Source of the DNA: Bugula neritina
Taxonomy: Eukaryota > Bryozoa > Gymnolaemata > Cheilostomatida > Bugulidae
Assembly (NCBI GenBank): GCA_964035545.1
Contig: OZ037768.1
Span: 2,159,501 to 2,223,500, forward strand
Direction: 5' to 3'
DNA length: 64,000 bases
The translations under genes and the position numbers were made by a program. Positions within the stretch are counted from its first letter, which is position 1; each line of letters starts with the position of its first letter. The notes under the pieces are model-generated. The model ran no database searches and was not told the origin of the DNA. It saw only the letters and a program-made list of their open reading frames with translations. This document shows positions 33,018 through 46,155 of the stretch, one piece after another.

Positions 33018-36000
33018 ATGGGTAAACTAAAGTCTTTTCGAATTATTCTATCATCTGAAGAGCCGGCGTACTACCCCGGTGATGTAGTGCAGGGCCAGTG
33101 CGAGATACAAATAACGGAAGGAGAGTTCTCTATTAAATCTCTCGCTATAACACTGAGAGGCTACACTAAGGTTCACTGGACCGAATCGAGAAATGTTGGG
33201 GCCCGTCTTGGACCCTACACTCAGCATTTCATGGCCGGCAGTGAATATATGAAAGAGAAAAAGATTCTGGCTCATCCTACTATGGGTAAGTTCAGTTTCC
33301 TAGATTCTATGTTGTTAGCATTTGTTTCCAAATATATTTTTCATATGAACATTTCATAAACATGTAATTTTCATTATATATCATTACATGCTGGGGATAA
33401 TAGTGTTTCTGGTATGATTGCATGCTGTGTTTTGTAAGGTTTTGGAGAGTTATGATTTTACATGATTATGGCTAAATTTTTGAAACTTACACCTAATAAG
33501 TTGCCGTATTTTTAAAGGTATATATTCACTGTAATGCTGAGAGTTTTATTACCATACTAATGTAATTATTATGCTATTGTATTGTTCATACATTGTATTC
33601 TTTGATCATACTTCTTAATATCTAGCATGCCATTTTTTGGGTTTGTGTTTCAGGAGCGGATAGAGTCACTTTCAGGGAGGGTCTACATACTTGTCCATTT
33701 TCTTTTACTATCCCATCTACAGGGTAAGTTTGAACATTTCCTAAAGCAGTTTTCATTTATGACTTCTTATTAGCATGATAGTTTTACTGCTACATGATTG
33801 AAATTAGACAGTAATATTGGAGTTGTGCTGTTTTAGCTCCCTTCCCTCCTCATTTGAGGGAAAGTATGGCAGTATTCGCTATTGGCTGAGGGCTGAGTTA
33901 AGTCGATTTCGAAGCAGGCATGAAAAATCTGACAAGACTAAGAAAACGATAGTTTTTCTGAACCCAATGAATATCACACTCAATGACTACCAGGTGAGGG
34001 ATTCCTTCTGGAAGCCCATTATTATAGCACTTCAAAGCACAAGGAACTGTTGAAATTGACAACATCATGGAATTCCTGCAATGTTTGGTTCTGTGCCAAC
34101 TTTATGAGCTGTTTTTCATTTCTTTTCAGTGGCTTCAAAACTATTTATTAGAAAATAAGTGATAGCTTTGCTCCCTGATCAATAGTCATAACAAATATAA
34201 GTTTATTGATCTGAACTTTGTAACTGCCAACTATGTGCCCATTCCATAACCTTTCCAGCTCAAAATATGTCTATCATGTTCCTATTTAACCAGTGGTTAA
34301 CTGGGCTGTTGGTAATATTGTCAGCTGTGTAGTTTCTAGAATTATTATTCTATACCAGCCCTCATAATAGTTCGTATTGTTATGGCTCTTTATTAGTCAC
34401 AATGGGTGTGGCTAGAAATCTGAAGCCGGGCTTTGGGTCTTTGACTTCTAGTAGGTGTAGGACTGTAGGTAGTAGGTGTAGGACTGTAGGTAGTAGGTGT
34501 AGGACTGTAGGTAGTAGGTGTAGGACTGTAGGTAGTAGGTGTAGGACTGTAGGTAGTAGGTGTAGGACTGTAGGTAGTAGGTGTCACAGTGTAGTGGCCG
34601 TGTAGTAAGACCTGTCAAGTATAAGAGTATATATGTTATAGGAGCCAGTAGAAAGTGCTGCTGAGAAGTCATTGTGCTGTGCATTCTGTACTGGTGGCTC
34701 TGTTTCCATCACGGCACAGACAGACAAGTCTGGATATTCACCAGGTGAGTACAACTCCAGATACCACCATGTCTGTCACACTCTCCCAATCTCCATAACT
34801 CTGCTGATGTTAGTCGAGAGGCTGTTTAAGTCAATCGATAATGATTGCATTTTCATGAAAATCTTTTTTCCATATAGTTTGATATGAAGTAAGTAATTAT
34901 TTCAGATAAAATAGAACAGTATAAAGTTGATGACCTGCACATATTCAAGTATGGATTCTCTCCTCTCACACTCTCTGCTTTTTATATGAGTTAGTTTGTT
35001 ACTTGTCTGCAGTAATCAATACTCCAATAGTACTGCTCTACAGCTTTCTAATCATCAGCAAGTACTATATTATACTTTGTTATTGCTTATCGTATTAGTG
35101 CATTGGTTTACTGCTACTGCGGCAGCGTCTTGGGGAATTAAAAGTAGCATTTGCTGGCTTCCTTTATTCTTCATCACCGACTCTACTTTATTAGTAGATG
35201 AGCAGCAATGGTACAGTCATATTACTCAATACATTGACATGTTCATATACAAAAGGAAGTTTGTGGAAACACAATGATTGCATTTTATTAGCTCTTTGCA
35301 AGTTTGTATCTATATACAATCATCTTATACATATATCAATGAGGAACTACAAGGAAATACTACCCATGGACAAAAGGAAAGTAATGGGAATCTGAATGCC
35401 TGGCTACTATGTTGGAACACAGTTTTTTTTTCACTCCCAATGATGGAGTATAAAGTTGAAGTTTTTTATATATTCTTGCAGAATAATAAATTTTATCCAG
35501 GGTGTTATGTGTAAACATTGATTGAAATTGCAAGAGCTCCATGTTTTTTTACTAAACTTTTTAATAATTTTTCACTTTGTTTACCAACATTACAACTTTG
35601 GTTTCACTTGACTACACTGACTACAGCTGCAAGCTGGTTGGTCAGCTGCGAACATCATATTTCATAGGTCTAGACTTTTCGTCTAGCTGTGATATGCAAA
35701 TGGCCAATTGTTAGGGCTGTGCGCAAGTGTCCCTCACGGGTCATTCTCTGAACTCATGCTAACTTCATTGCAGGCGACACAATACTCATTTCTGCTGAAT
35801 TCGAGAACTTTACGTCTAGGAGGCTGTATCCCACTGCCGCTCTTTACCAAAGACAGTATTACTACGCCAATGAGCGGCAGAAGATGCGCACAGTTCAGCT
35901 CGTCAAATTCCAAGGTCGGCTTTTCTTTCAAACAAACTGCAGCACAGCATTAGCTTTTAGACTGACTGTTAGATAGTGTTTCCATTTAATTCATTTGGCA

Positions 36001-37864
36001 TTTATCAGTAGGCTCTATCTGTTCCCACTAATTATTCTGGTATTATCATAATTATGTGGGCAGATAGGTAGCAATTATAATTCCTTAACAGCTATTCTAG
36101 ACCTCAACCTGCAGTTTGTGTATAGTTATGTAATATATAGATTCACATACAGTTGGCTAACCTCTTCCTTGTGTGTATATTCAGTAGCAGGATATTCTGC
36201 ACACTAGTTCAAGTAACTATGGCAGCTAAAGAGAGAACATTATTGGAAGCTGTACGCTTTTCCTTTGCGACAATTTTCTAGAGCTGATGTAGAGATCAGT
36301 GTTGTGTTGGTCACTTCTGAGGCCAGTAATGCTGCCTCGCTGACTTTTGCTTAACATTTGTAAAACTAAAACTTCGAATATATGTTTGCTTGTAGGCCCG
36401 TACTTATCGTCAAAGTGTAACAGTAGCTGGAGTAACGAGCAACTCACTATACCAAATGTAACTCCCTCTATTGCCAACTGTAGCATCTTGAGAGTTGTTT
36501 ATTTTGTTAAGGTGAGTCACTGAGCCTCTAAACTGTACTCACGCTGTGAAACTGCAACTGCAAATGCATATTTACTGTGTAATGTAGGACTGTGACTGTG
36601 TGATTTACACAGCTGAGTTGATTACAGATTGCCTTATGAATATTACGTACATTAGTGTGTTTTTAGACGGTGAATAGGTGATAGTATTACCTCCATGTAA
36701 TTATATACTTCTATTCAGTATGTGCCCTGAATATATATATTATGTACTAGATATACTGTAGTCCATCTATATAATTATAGTTGACTATTTCAACACAATA
36801 ATACAGTCTATTACATCTACTTATTAGTACACAGATGCAATTACTATGAGGTATATTTTCAGGTTTCTCTACGTATTCCTGGGTCCATGAAGCTAGCCAC
36901 TGTCCTTCCTGTTACCCTCGGTTCTAATATAGGTCTGGGCTATATGCTGATGCCGCCACCGTACTCATCTGCCGCAGGTGGGTTGGAGCCTTAATTATTC
37001 TCCTGTTGATGTTGGTTATAGGAATTTTATACAAATTCTCACGCAAGTTTATAGTCACCATCCCTGTGAGAACACATGATGAAAAGGGTTTTTGTTAAAT
37101 CGGGCTAAGGGCTTGGTCAGGTGGGGCACAGGAGCAATTATGACTGGATGCTCTTCCTAACATCATCAATTGCCTTTACTGGGGTTCAACTCATGACTTA
37201 GTGTTTACTAAACCTAACGCTCTAACCTCTAGACCATGGCTGCTCTCTAATTTCTTTTATACAAATTATTTAATATTTATTTCTCATGTTTTCACTATCA
37301 TCAAAACTAAAAAAAAATGTTTTTAATTTGAAATGATATTCAGATGTTGTTTATATTGTGATTGCTGCTAGAGCTGCCCAGCTATGACTACAACAGTACA
37401 TCTGATGAGGACGAGGACTATCCTCACCCCCCTAACAGTAGGGCTCAGACCCCACCACCCTGTTATAGCGATATCTTTGACTCAGATTCAGTAAGTGTAC
37501 TCACTTTTTACTCTAATATTCTCCAAGTGTTAGTGAAACAGCTACACAGTGTTTTCTTGCCTTTTCTAAGTTGGATGAAATTTGCATTATTATATTCCAG
37601 TGGCATTCTGGGAAATAGTTTTCAAATGATTCATTAGGAAATAGATTTATATTTAGCTTGATATTTCAAAATATGTTTTTATTTTGCAGTTATTGAGGTG
37701 AAATGTGTGATTTGTTTTGCTAGATATATCATACTAATAGCGTTTTATATTCATCGCATGTGACATCACAGAACTTCATCTTTTTTGCTCAGGAGGATGA
37801 CGAAGCTCTAGATGAGGCAGCAGCGCCAGCTGTCACTGAAGCTGACGTAGTTACCACGCTGTAG
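33018..37864 (+). CDS. Alpha-arrestin (ARRDC-type), nine exons
   Basis: Adaptor that links membrane cargo to NEDD4-family ubiquitin ligases for endocytosis and sorting. Exons 33018-33285, 33654-33723, 33837-33993, 34642-34744, 35774-35914, 36396-36511, 36863-36977, 37372-37490, 37793-37864 join in phase to 386 aa. The N-terminal arrestin fold shows YYPGDVVQGQCEI and LRGYTKVHW; next come TCPFSFTIPSTGSLPSSFEGKYGSIRYWLRAEL and a CCAFCTGGSVSITAQTDKSGYSPGD stretch. The C-terminal fold has LTIPNVTPSIANCSILRVVY and VSLRIPG. The tail holds two PPxY motifs for WW domains (PPPY and PPCY) and an acidic end. The length and motif set fit ARRDC2/3/4 or TXNIP; I cannot choose among them. Introns contain a 21-bp minisatellite and a SINE. 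Confidence 0.92.
34448..34590. repeat. 21-bp minisatellite, about 6.5 copies
   Basis: Almost perfect copies of AGTAGGTGTAGGACTGTAGG plus T, in the arrestin intron before exon 4 and about 50 bases from its acceptor. Open frames on both strands here are repeat translation. Confidence 0.9.
37038..37254 (-). mobile_element. tRNA-derived SINE
   Basis: A 217-bp insertion in arrestin intron 7, flanked by a perfect 13-bp target duplication TTTTATACAAATT (37025-37037 and 37255-37267). On the minus strand the head resembles a tRNA: A box TGGTCTAGAGG in GCCATGGTCTAGAGGTTAG, and B box GTTGAACCC. A conserved SINE body word, GGAAGAGCATCCAGTCATAA, follows; this word type recurs in tRNA-derived SINEs of several invertebrates. 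The non-tRNA tail runs to the duplication with only short A-rich stretches. The insertion is intronic and shows no effect on the exons. Confidence 0.85.
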
Positions 37865-39360
37865 CAGCTGCCAATGACTGCTCGGTGGTCACAATGTCTA
37901 GGTGGTCACAATGTCTAATCGCAATATCAAAATTATTTATTTATCGGTAGATAAAATTCTTGGCCTTTTGACGCAGTTGATTTACAAGTTTACCGATTTC
38001 TACTTATAGTTGCCATGTTGTATATTTTTGTATATCATTGGTTGCACCAAAAATATTGATTTATTTAGTATTCTTTATTGCCTGTCAATCATTTATATTC
38101 CATTGGTGAATATTACCCTCGGATATAGGCCTCCAATCATTGTTGTTCATCATTGTATATTTTCCAAAAAAATGTTTGGTTTCTTAGGCGTTAATTTATA
38201 ATTTAATTTGAGATTACAAGATTTTGAGTATTTTTCATATCGTGTGTTTCTTTATGATGCAAATATTTGTGTTTTTACATTTTTACATTGTTTATAATCT
38301 CTCAATCATACACTGTGTTATTAGTATTTATTGAAAACATCTTTAACTCATCTGTACAATCGACCCGCTCATGATCTGTATAAATACAGTTAACAATAAA
38401 CCTTTACACTAGTTTCACACATAATGCAGCGTTTGTTGTGCCTTATTAAAAAGTTAGAAACAAATAAAATTAATGTATAAAAGAATAAACAGAATACATA
38501 CACATTTTATGTACACTTTCTCATTAAATATATTTAACAAATTTATTGATGTAAAACTTTTAACATGTAGAAATGACAGCATACATCCACTAACTAATGT
38601 TATAACATGTCTTTTATTTTTCAGTTAGAAGTTATATAACTAGTATAAATAATAGAAATGCAAGTTTCTTTTTAAATGGTCACCAACACAATATTATGGT
38701 TGGGATATTAACATCGCCAGTGTTTTTACAACGACATAGTTGCTAATATTTTCAATTACATATGAAAATCAACAGTTGGCAAAATATTTATTTAATTATA
38801 CTTGAATTAGTTGAATATTTAACACAATGCATTTAAATAGCACAGCATAGGTATCAGGACAAATTACTAGAACTGGAGTTATCTTCTCTAAACATTGGTT
38901 GTGCATGAGCCACCGTGTTAGCCAATGAAAATACACGAGTTGTGACACTGGAAAGTGGGGAAACGCATTTTCGTGGGGCTTTTTGCACAAAGTATTGCAG
39001 AGAAAAAGCTTTTTATCAAACAGTACTGCCTAAAGTATCAGTATTATCTATTTTGTTAAATGATACCTATATTGTCTATATTCAAGAAACAACTAGAGTT
39101 ATGTCTATGGTGCTTTTTAAAAGTAAAATCAACAAATAATCATATTAGTATCATCACTTGTGAAGTGGAAGGATTTTGTCACGCCCACAGACATCTTATT
39201 ACCCCGCCTATATCGAAACCGCGCATGGTTTGTACGTGGTGCAGGTTGCAAAAACTGAAAACACAGTACACCGTTGCACGCGAACACTGCCATTTCCCAA
39301 CTGTTGTCAAATATTTTCTGCCATTTAGTCGCTCTTTCCTTTACTATCGACATTTCTATT
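37865..39360. other. Alpha-arrestin 3' UTR and ACY1 promoter side
   Basis: Includes the arrestin polyadenylation signal at 38395-38400. After it the sequence is AT-rich, then becomes GC-richer at about 39170-39300 just before the ACY1 start, suggesting a promoter there. No additional gene seen. Confidence 0.55.
38395..38400 (+). terminator. AATAAA polyadenylation signal, alpha-arrestin
   Basis: Canonical hexamer about 530 bases after the arrestin stop codon, the first strong one in that direction. Confidence 0.5.
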
Positions 39361-42300
39361 ATGGATAATGAAGAGCACAGATCAACAAAAGTCTTTAGAG
39401 ATTATTTGCGAATCAAATCAGTACAGCCAAAGCCTGATTATGGTAAACTTAAAATCTAACTAAGTAATCAGTAATGACTAATGAGTAATGAGTAATCACA
39501 GTCACTGTAATCAGTAATGACAATCATTGAATCACAATGAGTAATGACTGAAATTACTAATGAATAAACTGTAAAAACTACTGACAAAAATCAAAGCCAA
39601 AGAGATTTAAACGAACAGTTTTCTAGCACTAGTTTTTTAACGCCCAGGTCAAAGTAATACTAATACTAACAGTACAACTTACAATAAAAGTGAAAGCAAA
39701 ACTTTATGAGTGAAACTGAATCAAAATGACTGAGACTGAATCAAATTCAATCTCATTATAATTACCAAGACCATGAGGCGAAGCAAGTAGACGTAGTAAA
39801 TCAGTATCAGTATGACTTATGAGTATGACTAAATATCTATGAGTATGACTATGAAAAACACAAATGCACATTCACATTGCGGTTGTCATTTTTATTGTAA
39901 TTTTAAGCATTATTAATATTAGCCCAGTCATTAGGTTTAACAGTAACACTAAACTTGTCTAAGATTATTTACTATTAGGTTTGAACTTCAATGGTAATTT
40001 TTGATTAGTTTTACCTCTGGCCCTAAATCTAGGCTCTAATTATTAACTATAAGTTTAGTAGGTTTAGTGATAGTCATATTCTGATAGAGTGGTTAGTCGT
40101 AGTCATAGTGATAGTGAAACTGATTGTAATAGTAATTTTATCCTTGAGCACAATGATGATTGATCAAATTCAATTATGGCTATCAGTATCAGCAATAGTA
40201 AAACTAAAAGCTTATACCTATATTCAAACTTATAAGGCATGATAAGCAACAGACTCAAAGTGAAAGTGCTTCAACGTTAAATGTAATGATTGCCTCAGTC
40301 AGTAAAATTTATTTTTAAGTTGAAACTCAGTAATTTTCGTAGCAATTAGTTCTAGTTATACTAACTAGTGGCTAGTGTTCTTTGCTTATACTACTTATAG
40401 TCAATGTTATAGTGATCACGAAAACATTTCACAAACATCTTGGCATTTCTCCTTTATTCATTTTGTGTTTTAGATGGTATTGTAAAGTTCTTGGAAAACT
40501 ACGCAAAGGCAAATAAACTGCAGTGCAGGGTGCATGAGGTAGCTATAGCTAACAAAATATTTGATATGAGGAGTTATCCCTGACTTATACATGCAGCTGA
40601 TATAATTAGCTGTGTTTGCTGACGCACACTATTGTATTTCAAGAGTGTATCAAACATTTTGACAGACATAATATTTTACGAGTGGAGTTTAAGATCACTC
40701 TGCTTAAGCATACTTTGCACTGGCTGAGGATTTGACCCCAGATAGAATTTTCTCCGCACAACCATAATATTCATGACGCTGTTGAAGAATAACATAATGA
40801 ATTTACTGTGTTTTCAGGCATCTCCGGATCGGCCCATAGTTATCATAACAGTGGAAGGAAGTAACCCAAACCTACCCACTGTACTTCTCAACTCTCATTC
40901 TGATGTTGTGCCAGTATTTCCTGTGAGTAGAAGGAAATAGACACCTCCTAGTTCGTTTAGTTCAACTTTGTGTGGCTGTATGGAGAGGCTGTTGGTGCAT
41001 CTTGAAATTTCTCAACTGCCTTAAGTTGTAATTTTATTCACCGTCTACTTTTAGTATAACTGGTTACTAGTATTATTCATATTGTTAGTACCAGTATCTA
41101 CTGTTAGTATCAGTACTTACTGTTAGTATCAGTACCTACTGTTAGTATCAGTACCTACTGTTAGTATCAGTACCTACTGTTTGTAAAAGTATCTACTTAA
41201 ATTTGCAGGACTCATGGAAATATGAGCCGTTTTCCGCTACGAAGACTGAGAATGGAGATATATATGCAAGAGGCTCCCAGGTTAGCATATTTTTCTGCTA
41301 AGAGTGTGTTTATCATCACCGTGTTAGCGTCTATTAAGTCATATTCATTCCCTGCTAACCATCTATTCATTGCTCCAGGATATGAAGTGTGTTGGCATTC
41401 AGCACCTGGAGTCACTGAGGGAGTTGAATGAACAAGGCGTGAAGTTGCTGAGAACTGTTCATGTATCTTTTGTACCTGATGAGGAGATTGGAGGTTAGTT
41501 TTGGGCAGCCTTTACTTCTTACCGTGTGTTTATATGCTGTCTAAACATTTTTTCTCCTAAACATAATACATTACACAATAAACTAAATGTTTACTTTCTC
41601 TACTTGAAGATTTTTTATATATTCATGCCAATTCTTCAGGAAAGTAAAATTTGGACAGTTGCTGCTTGAATTTGTTTAATATTGTGCATTTTCACATAAA
41701 GCGACAACCGGAGTTAGTAATAATCATGTTTCAAATTTTAGCTCTCCTCAAATACATAATGTTGTATTGAAAGCTTTTAGTTGTTGAATATTTTGTTTCA
41801 TCACCGCTTTTAAAGTTAAATGAGTATTTCTTTCCCCAATCTTTCTTACTGTGCAAGTATTTTGCCTTCCATACCTGTGATAGCCCGTGTTATCATAGTC
41901 TGTGCTTTCTGACAGGTGTCCTGGGAATGAAAACTTGGTGCAAAACAGAAGACTTTAAATCGCTAAATGTTGGATTTGCTATGGATGAAGGTTTGGCCAA
42001 CCCTGGAGAAGAAATGAGAGTTTTCTACTCGGAAAGATATTGCTGGTGTTAGTTACAGAATATAGAACTTTATATCAACGTACTGGTAGTAGTTGGGTCA
42101 AAAGCTAGTGAATACTCACGTTTAACTAGATGCCTTGTAGGTGTGTGTTGTATGATGTGTAATCGCTCAGGATAACTTGAATCCTAAGTAGATGTCAGTT
42201 TATGGTTTCAGTAGTGACCTACAAGAACTTTCTTTTATCCTTTTCAGGGGGATATTTTGTGGCTAAAGGAAACCCAGGGCATGGCTCTCAGTTTCTCCCA

Positions 42301-44732
42301 AATACAGTCGGACCAAAAATTGTAAGCGTTATTATACCTTTTGGTTAGTTACTGTTCTACTAGTTTTGTCAATTACAGGCTATGAAATATTGTTTGATAT
42401 CATAATATTCTTAGGTAATTAGTATATTTTTGTACGAAAGATAAATTTGCATTCTTTTTTCAGCACAAAATTATGGGGAAAATATTAGAATTCCGCAATG
42501 AGCAAGAGGCTAGGTAATCTCAATATACATTCTTGTAATGATAGACTGACCAGCTTCTCTACATCCACTTTCAGTTTTGCTGTTTGAAAATCTATGTATT
42601 ACTATAAAGAGTGTGTATATAACATACTGTCGTTTTAATGCCATGTGTCAGTGTGTGTCTAACAAGCACTGCCTGTGCCTGTCATCATCAAGTACTGACT
42701 GTAGGTTGTCTGCTAATCCAGATCTGATGCTAGGAGATGTGTCCACTATAAACATCGTAGGATTGAAGATAAGTATTTTTACACGACTAATCCCATTTCC
42801 TGTCTCTTACTTAAATAATAATGAAATATTCCGCTATCTCTCCACCGATAAGTTAAGAGATCCAGATAAATGCGTATCTTTTCTAGTTTCATTTCTTTAG
42901 TTATGAGTTCATGTCACTGAAAATCATTTTCTTCTTGGAGTTCTGTGGAACTCTAAACAGATGTGGTAACACAAAAAATAGATAATGCTTACAAGCTGCA
43001 TGGATCACCATCTAATGCGTATTAATACCATACAGCACATTGTACAGTCAGTTCTCTTTGTAAGGAGGTGTTCAGGGGAATGTGGTTCCTGAAGAACTGA
43101 GAGTACAGTTTGATCTGAGAGTAACTCCTAAGGAAGAGAAACAAGTAGAGACGATGTTGGAAGAGTGGTGTGCCGAATGTGACGTTACTATTGATTATAC
43201 ACATGTAAGTGTATGCTGTAGGTACACTGTAAGTATGTGCTGTAAGTACAGTGTAAGTGTATGCTGTAAGTACATTGTAAATGTATGCTGTAGGTACATG
43301 TAAGTGTATGCTGTAAGTACATTGTAAGTGTATACTGTAGGTACATGTAAGTATATGCTGTAAGTACATTGTAAATGTATGCTGTAGGTACATGTAAGTG
43401 TATACTGTAGGTACATGTAAGTGTATGCTGTAAGTACATTGTAAATGTATATGCTGTAGGTACATGTAAGTGTATGCTGTAGGTACAGTGTAAGTACATG
43501 CTGTAGGTACAGTGTAAGTATATGCTGTAGGTACAGTGTAAGTGTATGCTGTAGGTACATGTAAGTGTATGCTGTAGGTATATATATATAATAGGTTCTA
43601 ATAGCCTGGGTAACTTACTGGTTGTAGCAACAGAGAGAAGGAGGAGTAACGTCTACAGACCCTGATGATAAGTGGTGGAAAGCCTTCATGACTGCTATTG
43701 ACAAATGGTAAATCAATGCTCTCTGCTGAATGGTGACGCGAAAATTTACATTTTCTTAAAAAATCAGAGATGTTTAGGTTTGGCTTTAGCAGCAGTTCGT
43801 AGTTGACTCCTAGAAGTGTACACTATATGAATAATTTGATGTGACAAGCTGTGATCTCAGGTTTATGTTTATTATAATCACCTCTCTTGCTCTCTTTGCA
43901 CTAATTTCGTTACAAGTTGGCAGCATAATAGAGTTTCCAGTTTACGCGATAAATATTCATTCATAGAAATTGTTTATTTGAAGACAGCGTGAACATTTCT
44001 CTATTATTAATTTAGGACTTTTATCTCAGCTTGTCAAGAAAAATACTGCTCTGGTATTTAAAATTTTTTGGATTGTTTTGTAGCGGAGTGAAGATTGTGA
44101 AAGAGATATTTCCAGCTGGCACAGACAGCAGATATTTGAGAGATGTACGTCTGCATAACTCTTATATAAATCTATACTATTCTATACTGTATAGCTCTAT
44201 TCTATACTATTCTATACTATATACTCTATTCTATACTGTATACTCTATTCTATACTGTATACTCTATTCTATACTGTATAACTCTGTTTTATACTATATA
44301 ACTCTATTCTATACTATATAACTATAATATTCTATATTATGCAATATACCTATGCAGTATATAATATGCTGTTATATTACCAGTACATTTGCACTGTGTT
44401 TTAACCTTCTATAAAGATGTTATGAAAATAGTATTTCTTACTTACTAAAAGGCATTTCAGATAAATTATTTTGCCACTTGAGTTTGATTTTTCTCTAGTA
44501 GAAATATGTGTTTTACATGTAAATGTATTTCTCATTTTCTGTCTCTTGAGTTAGATCAGATAGATTGTATGTCTTGTTGTAGATCGGCCTACCAGCTATT
44601 GGGTTTTCACCCATGAACCATACCCCCATTCTACTCCATGACCACAACGAGTATTTAAATGAGAAAATCTTCCTTGATGGTGTTCAAATATACAAAACCA
44701 TCATTGAACATGTGGCCAATACACAGGAGTGA
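39361..44732 (+). CDS. ACY1: Aminoacylase-1, M20 zinc peptidase, 13 exons
   Basis: Cytosolic zinc enzyme that hydrolyses N-acylated amino acids to free amino acids. Exons 39361-39442, 40474-40538, 40818-40922, 41209-41280, 41379-41493, 41916-42047, 42248-42321, 42464-42513, 42693-42772, 43065-43204, 43628-43707, 44084-44144, 44583-44732 join in phase to 401 aa (human 408). M20 metal ligands and catalytic residues are in place: NSHSDVVP (His), ARGSQDMKC (Asp), VPDEEIGG (Glu-Glu), MDEGLANP (Glu) and LLHDHNEYL (His). Family landmarks [25 protein letters not shown] and [15 protein letters not shown] also match. The donor of exon 6 was chosen as T|GTTAGT because the alternative one codon earlier gives a stop. 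Exon 10 ends exactly where a roughly 24-bp minisatellite begins. Confidence 0.95.
41083..41188. repeat. 19-bp minisatellite before ACY1 exon 4
   Basis: Five to six copies of TAGTATCAGTACCTACTGT ending about 20 bases before the acceptor of the exon at 41209. Confidence 0.88.
43205..43590. repeat. About 23-bp minisatellite starting at the ACY1 exon-10 donor
   Basis: About 16 copies of GTAAGTGTATGCTGTAGG plus TACAT-type ends. The first GTAAGT is the real 5' splice site at 43205. Further GTAAGT words at 43229 and 43253 keep the reading frame (24-nt steps), after which copy length varies. Each unit also ends in TGCTGTAG, an acceptor-like word. Confidence 0.9.
44160..44330. repeat. TCTATACTGTATACTCTAT repeat after ACY1 exon 12
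   Basis: Tandem copies of TATTCTATACTGTATACTC-type words beginning about 20 bases after the donor of exon 12. Confidence 0.85.
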
Positions 44733-46155
44733 TATTGAAAACAGTTAATATTACAACTGCACCATATTATATACTTCTGCTTTTTTATGCTTGCCAATAG
44801 CTATACATTAATAATCTGATAATAATCTAGTCCAAGTTTTATTGTTCAGCATACATTTAAATGCTTCATTAAAGTCTTTTTTTACATTTTGACTAAATCA
44901 ATTAGTATTTCTATATTATTTTATATTTAGGTGACAACACATCTACAATACAAAGAAAGCTTCATCATCATAGCTTTTGAATTGTGTTAGATTTATCTTC
45001 CCTTTCTCAACAATTTTCTAAACAGAAACTAATGGGTCAGCTGTTACTGGGTTTCGTCTGCACTAGACTTCCTGTGTTAGTTCTGATCAAATGCAAAACC
45101 ACTAGGGCCTAGGCAATAAATGAATACTCATAATATCAATATACATGTATTTATTTATATGTACATATTATTTTGCAGTAGCTACAGTAATAACTAATCA
45201 AATGCAGTACTAATAGTGCTATTGATAGTCTGTATCACTATCAGAGTGAATATATTGCATCTCTGTAACTGTAAGTCTTAAAGCTAATCTGCTACTCGTA
45301 CTCATACTGATACTCTTGGTCTTGGCCCTTGGGCTTATTTCTTAGGGTTAGTGATAAGCACATTCACAATACTTTAGATAAGCTATAATTATTATTTATA
45401 CTGATAGTCAGAGTAAAAATTTCAGTCAATATTGTAACTTTTAGTGCAAGACTGAATACTCGAAGCTAAACATTAATAATTAACTGATTGAAACTAAATC
45501 TAAATGTAAGTGTGCAACTTGCATGTTGATCTTGTAGTCATTGTAAGTGTTACACTTGTGGTGAGCTGTACAGTGTACACTTTCAAAGTCAATGTGATTG
45601 TACTTGTAGCAGTAGTGATACTCTTGGTCATACCGATACTCATATTCATACCCACTTTATCATACTGAGTTGACTAGAAATAACTGAACATAACCACAGG
45701 TAATGGTATTCTTACAAAGTTGGATAGAGAAACTCAAACTGTTATGTTTGATTGTTAGCTGTAATTGACTATTACTAATACTATTAGTGCTAATTTTAGC
45801 CTTTACTAAGCATGCTACATGATGATGGACTGATGGTGATGATAATTACTACTAATTAATGATTTAATACAAATATGTTAAATAAATTTTATGAATAAGG
45901 ACATTGATAGACTCCAAATAAAATTAGTCTGGGAGGACTAATTTTTCTTTGATATTGTATTTTATAGTTGTGATAGTGACCATCATTATTGATTATTTTT
46001 ATGGTTATGATAGATTAAGAAAATTGATTGTAAATTTATAATAAAACCAGTAGCTGTTATGATATATTACTATGTCACCCCCAACTATATGTAATAATGC
46101 TGTACACTATAATATTGAATTTCATCATATATTTTATTGTAGTTGTGCTTCAGTG
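44733..46155. other. Intergenic between ACY1 and POLN
   Basis: AT-rich, with AATAAA near 45115 as a possible ACY1 signal and loose TACTGATACTC-type repeats at 45180-45660. It ends in an acceptor (TTTTATTGTAG, 46142) 13 bases before the first POLN ATG. A POLN 5' UTR exon therefore probably lies within it. Confidence 0.5.

Noticed and set aside
34393-34684. Repetitive open frames on both strands (SRCRTVG and TYYLQSY types)
   Set aside because: Translation of the 21-bp minisatellite inside an alpha-arrestin intron.
37038-37254. Functional tRNA gene on the minus strand
   Set aside because: Only the A and B boxes are tRNA-like; the stems do not close, and the target duplication shows it is a SINE.
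42041-42050. ACY1 exon-6 donor at TG|GTGTTA
   Set aside because: It would shift the frame to a stop in the next exon; the donor two bases later restores CWWGYFVAKG.
43022-43560. Long minus-strand frames of [11 protein letters not shown]-type repeats
   Set aside because: Pure translation of the ACY1 intron minisatellite; open in several frames because the unit lacks stops.
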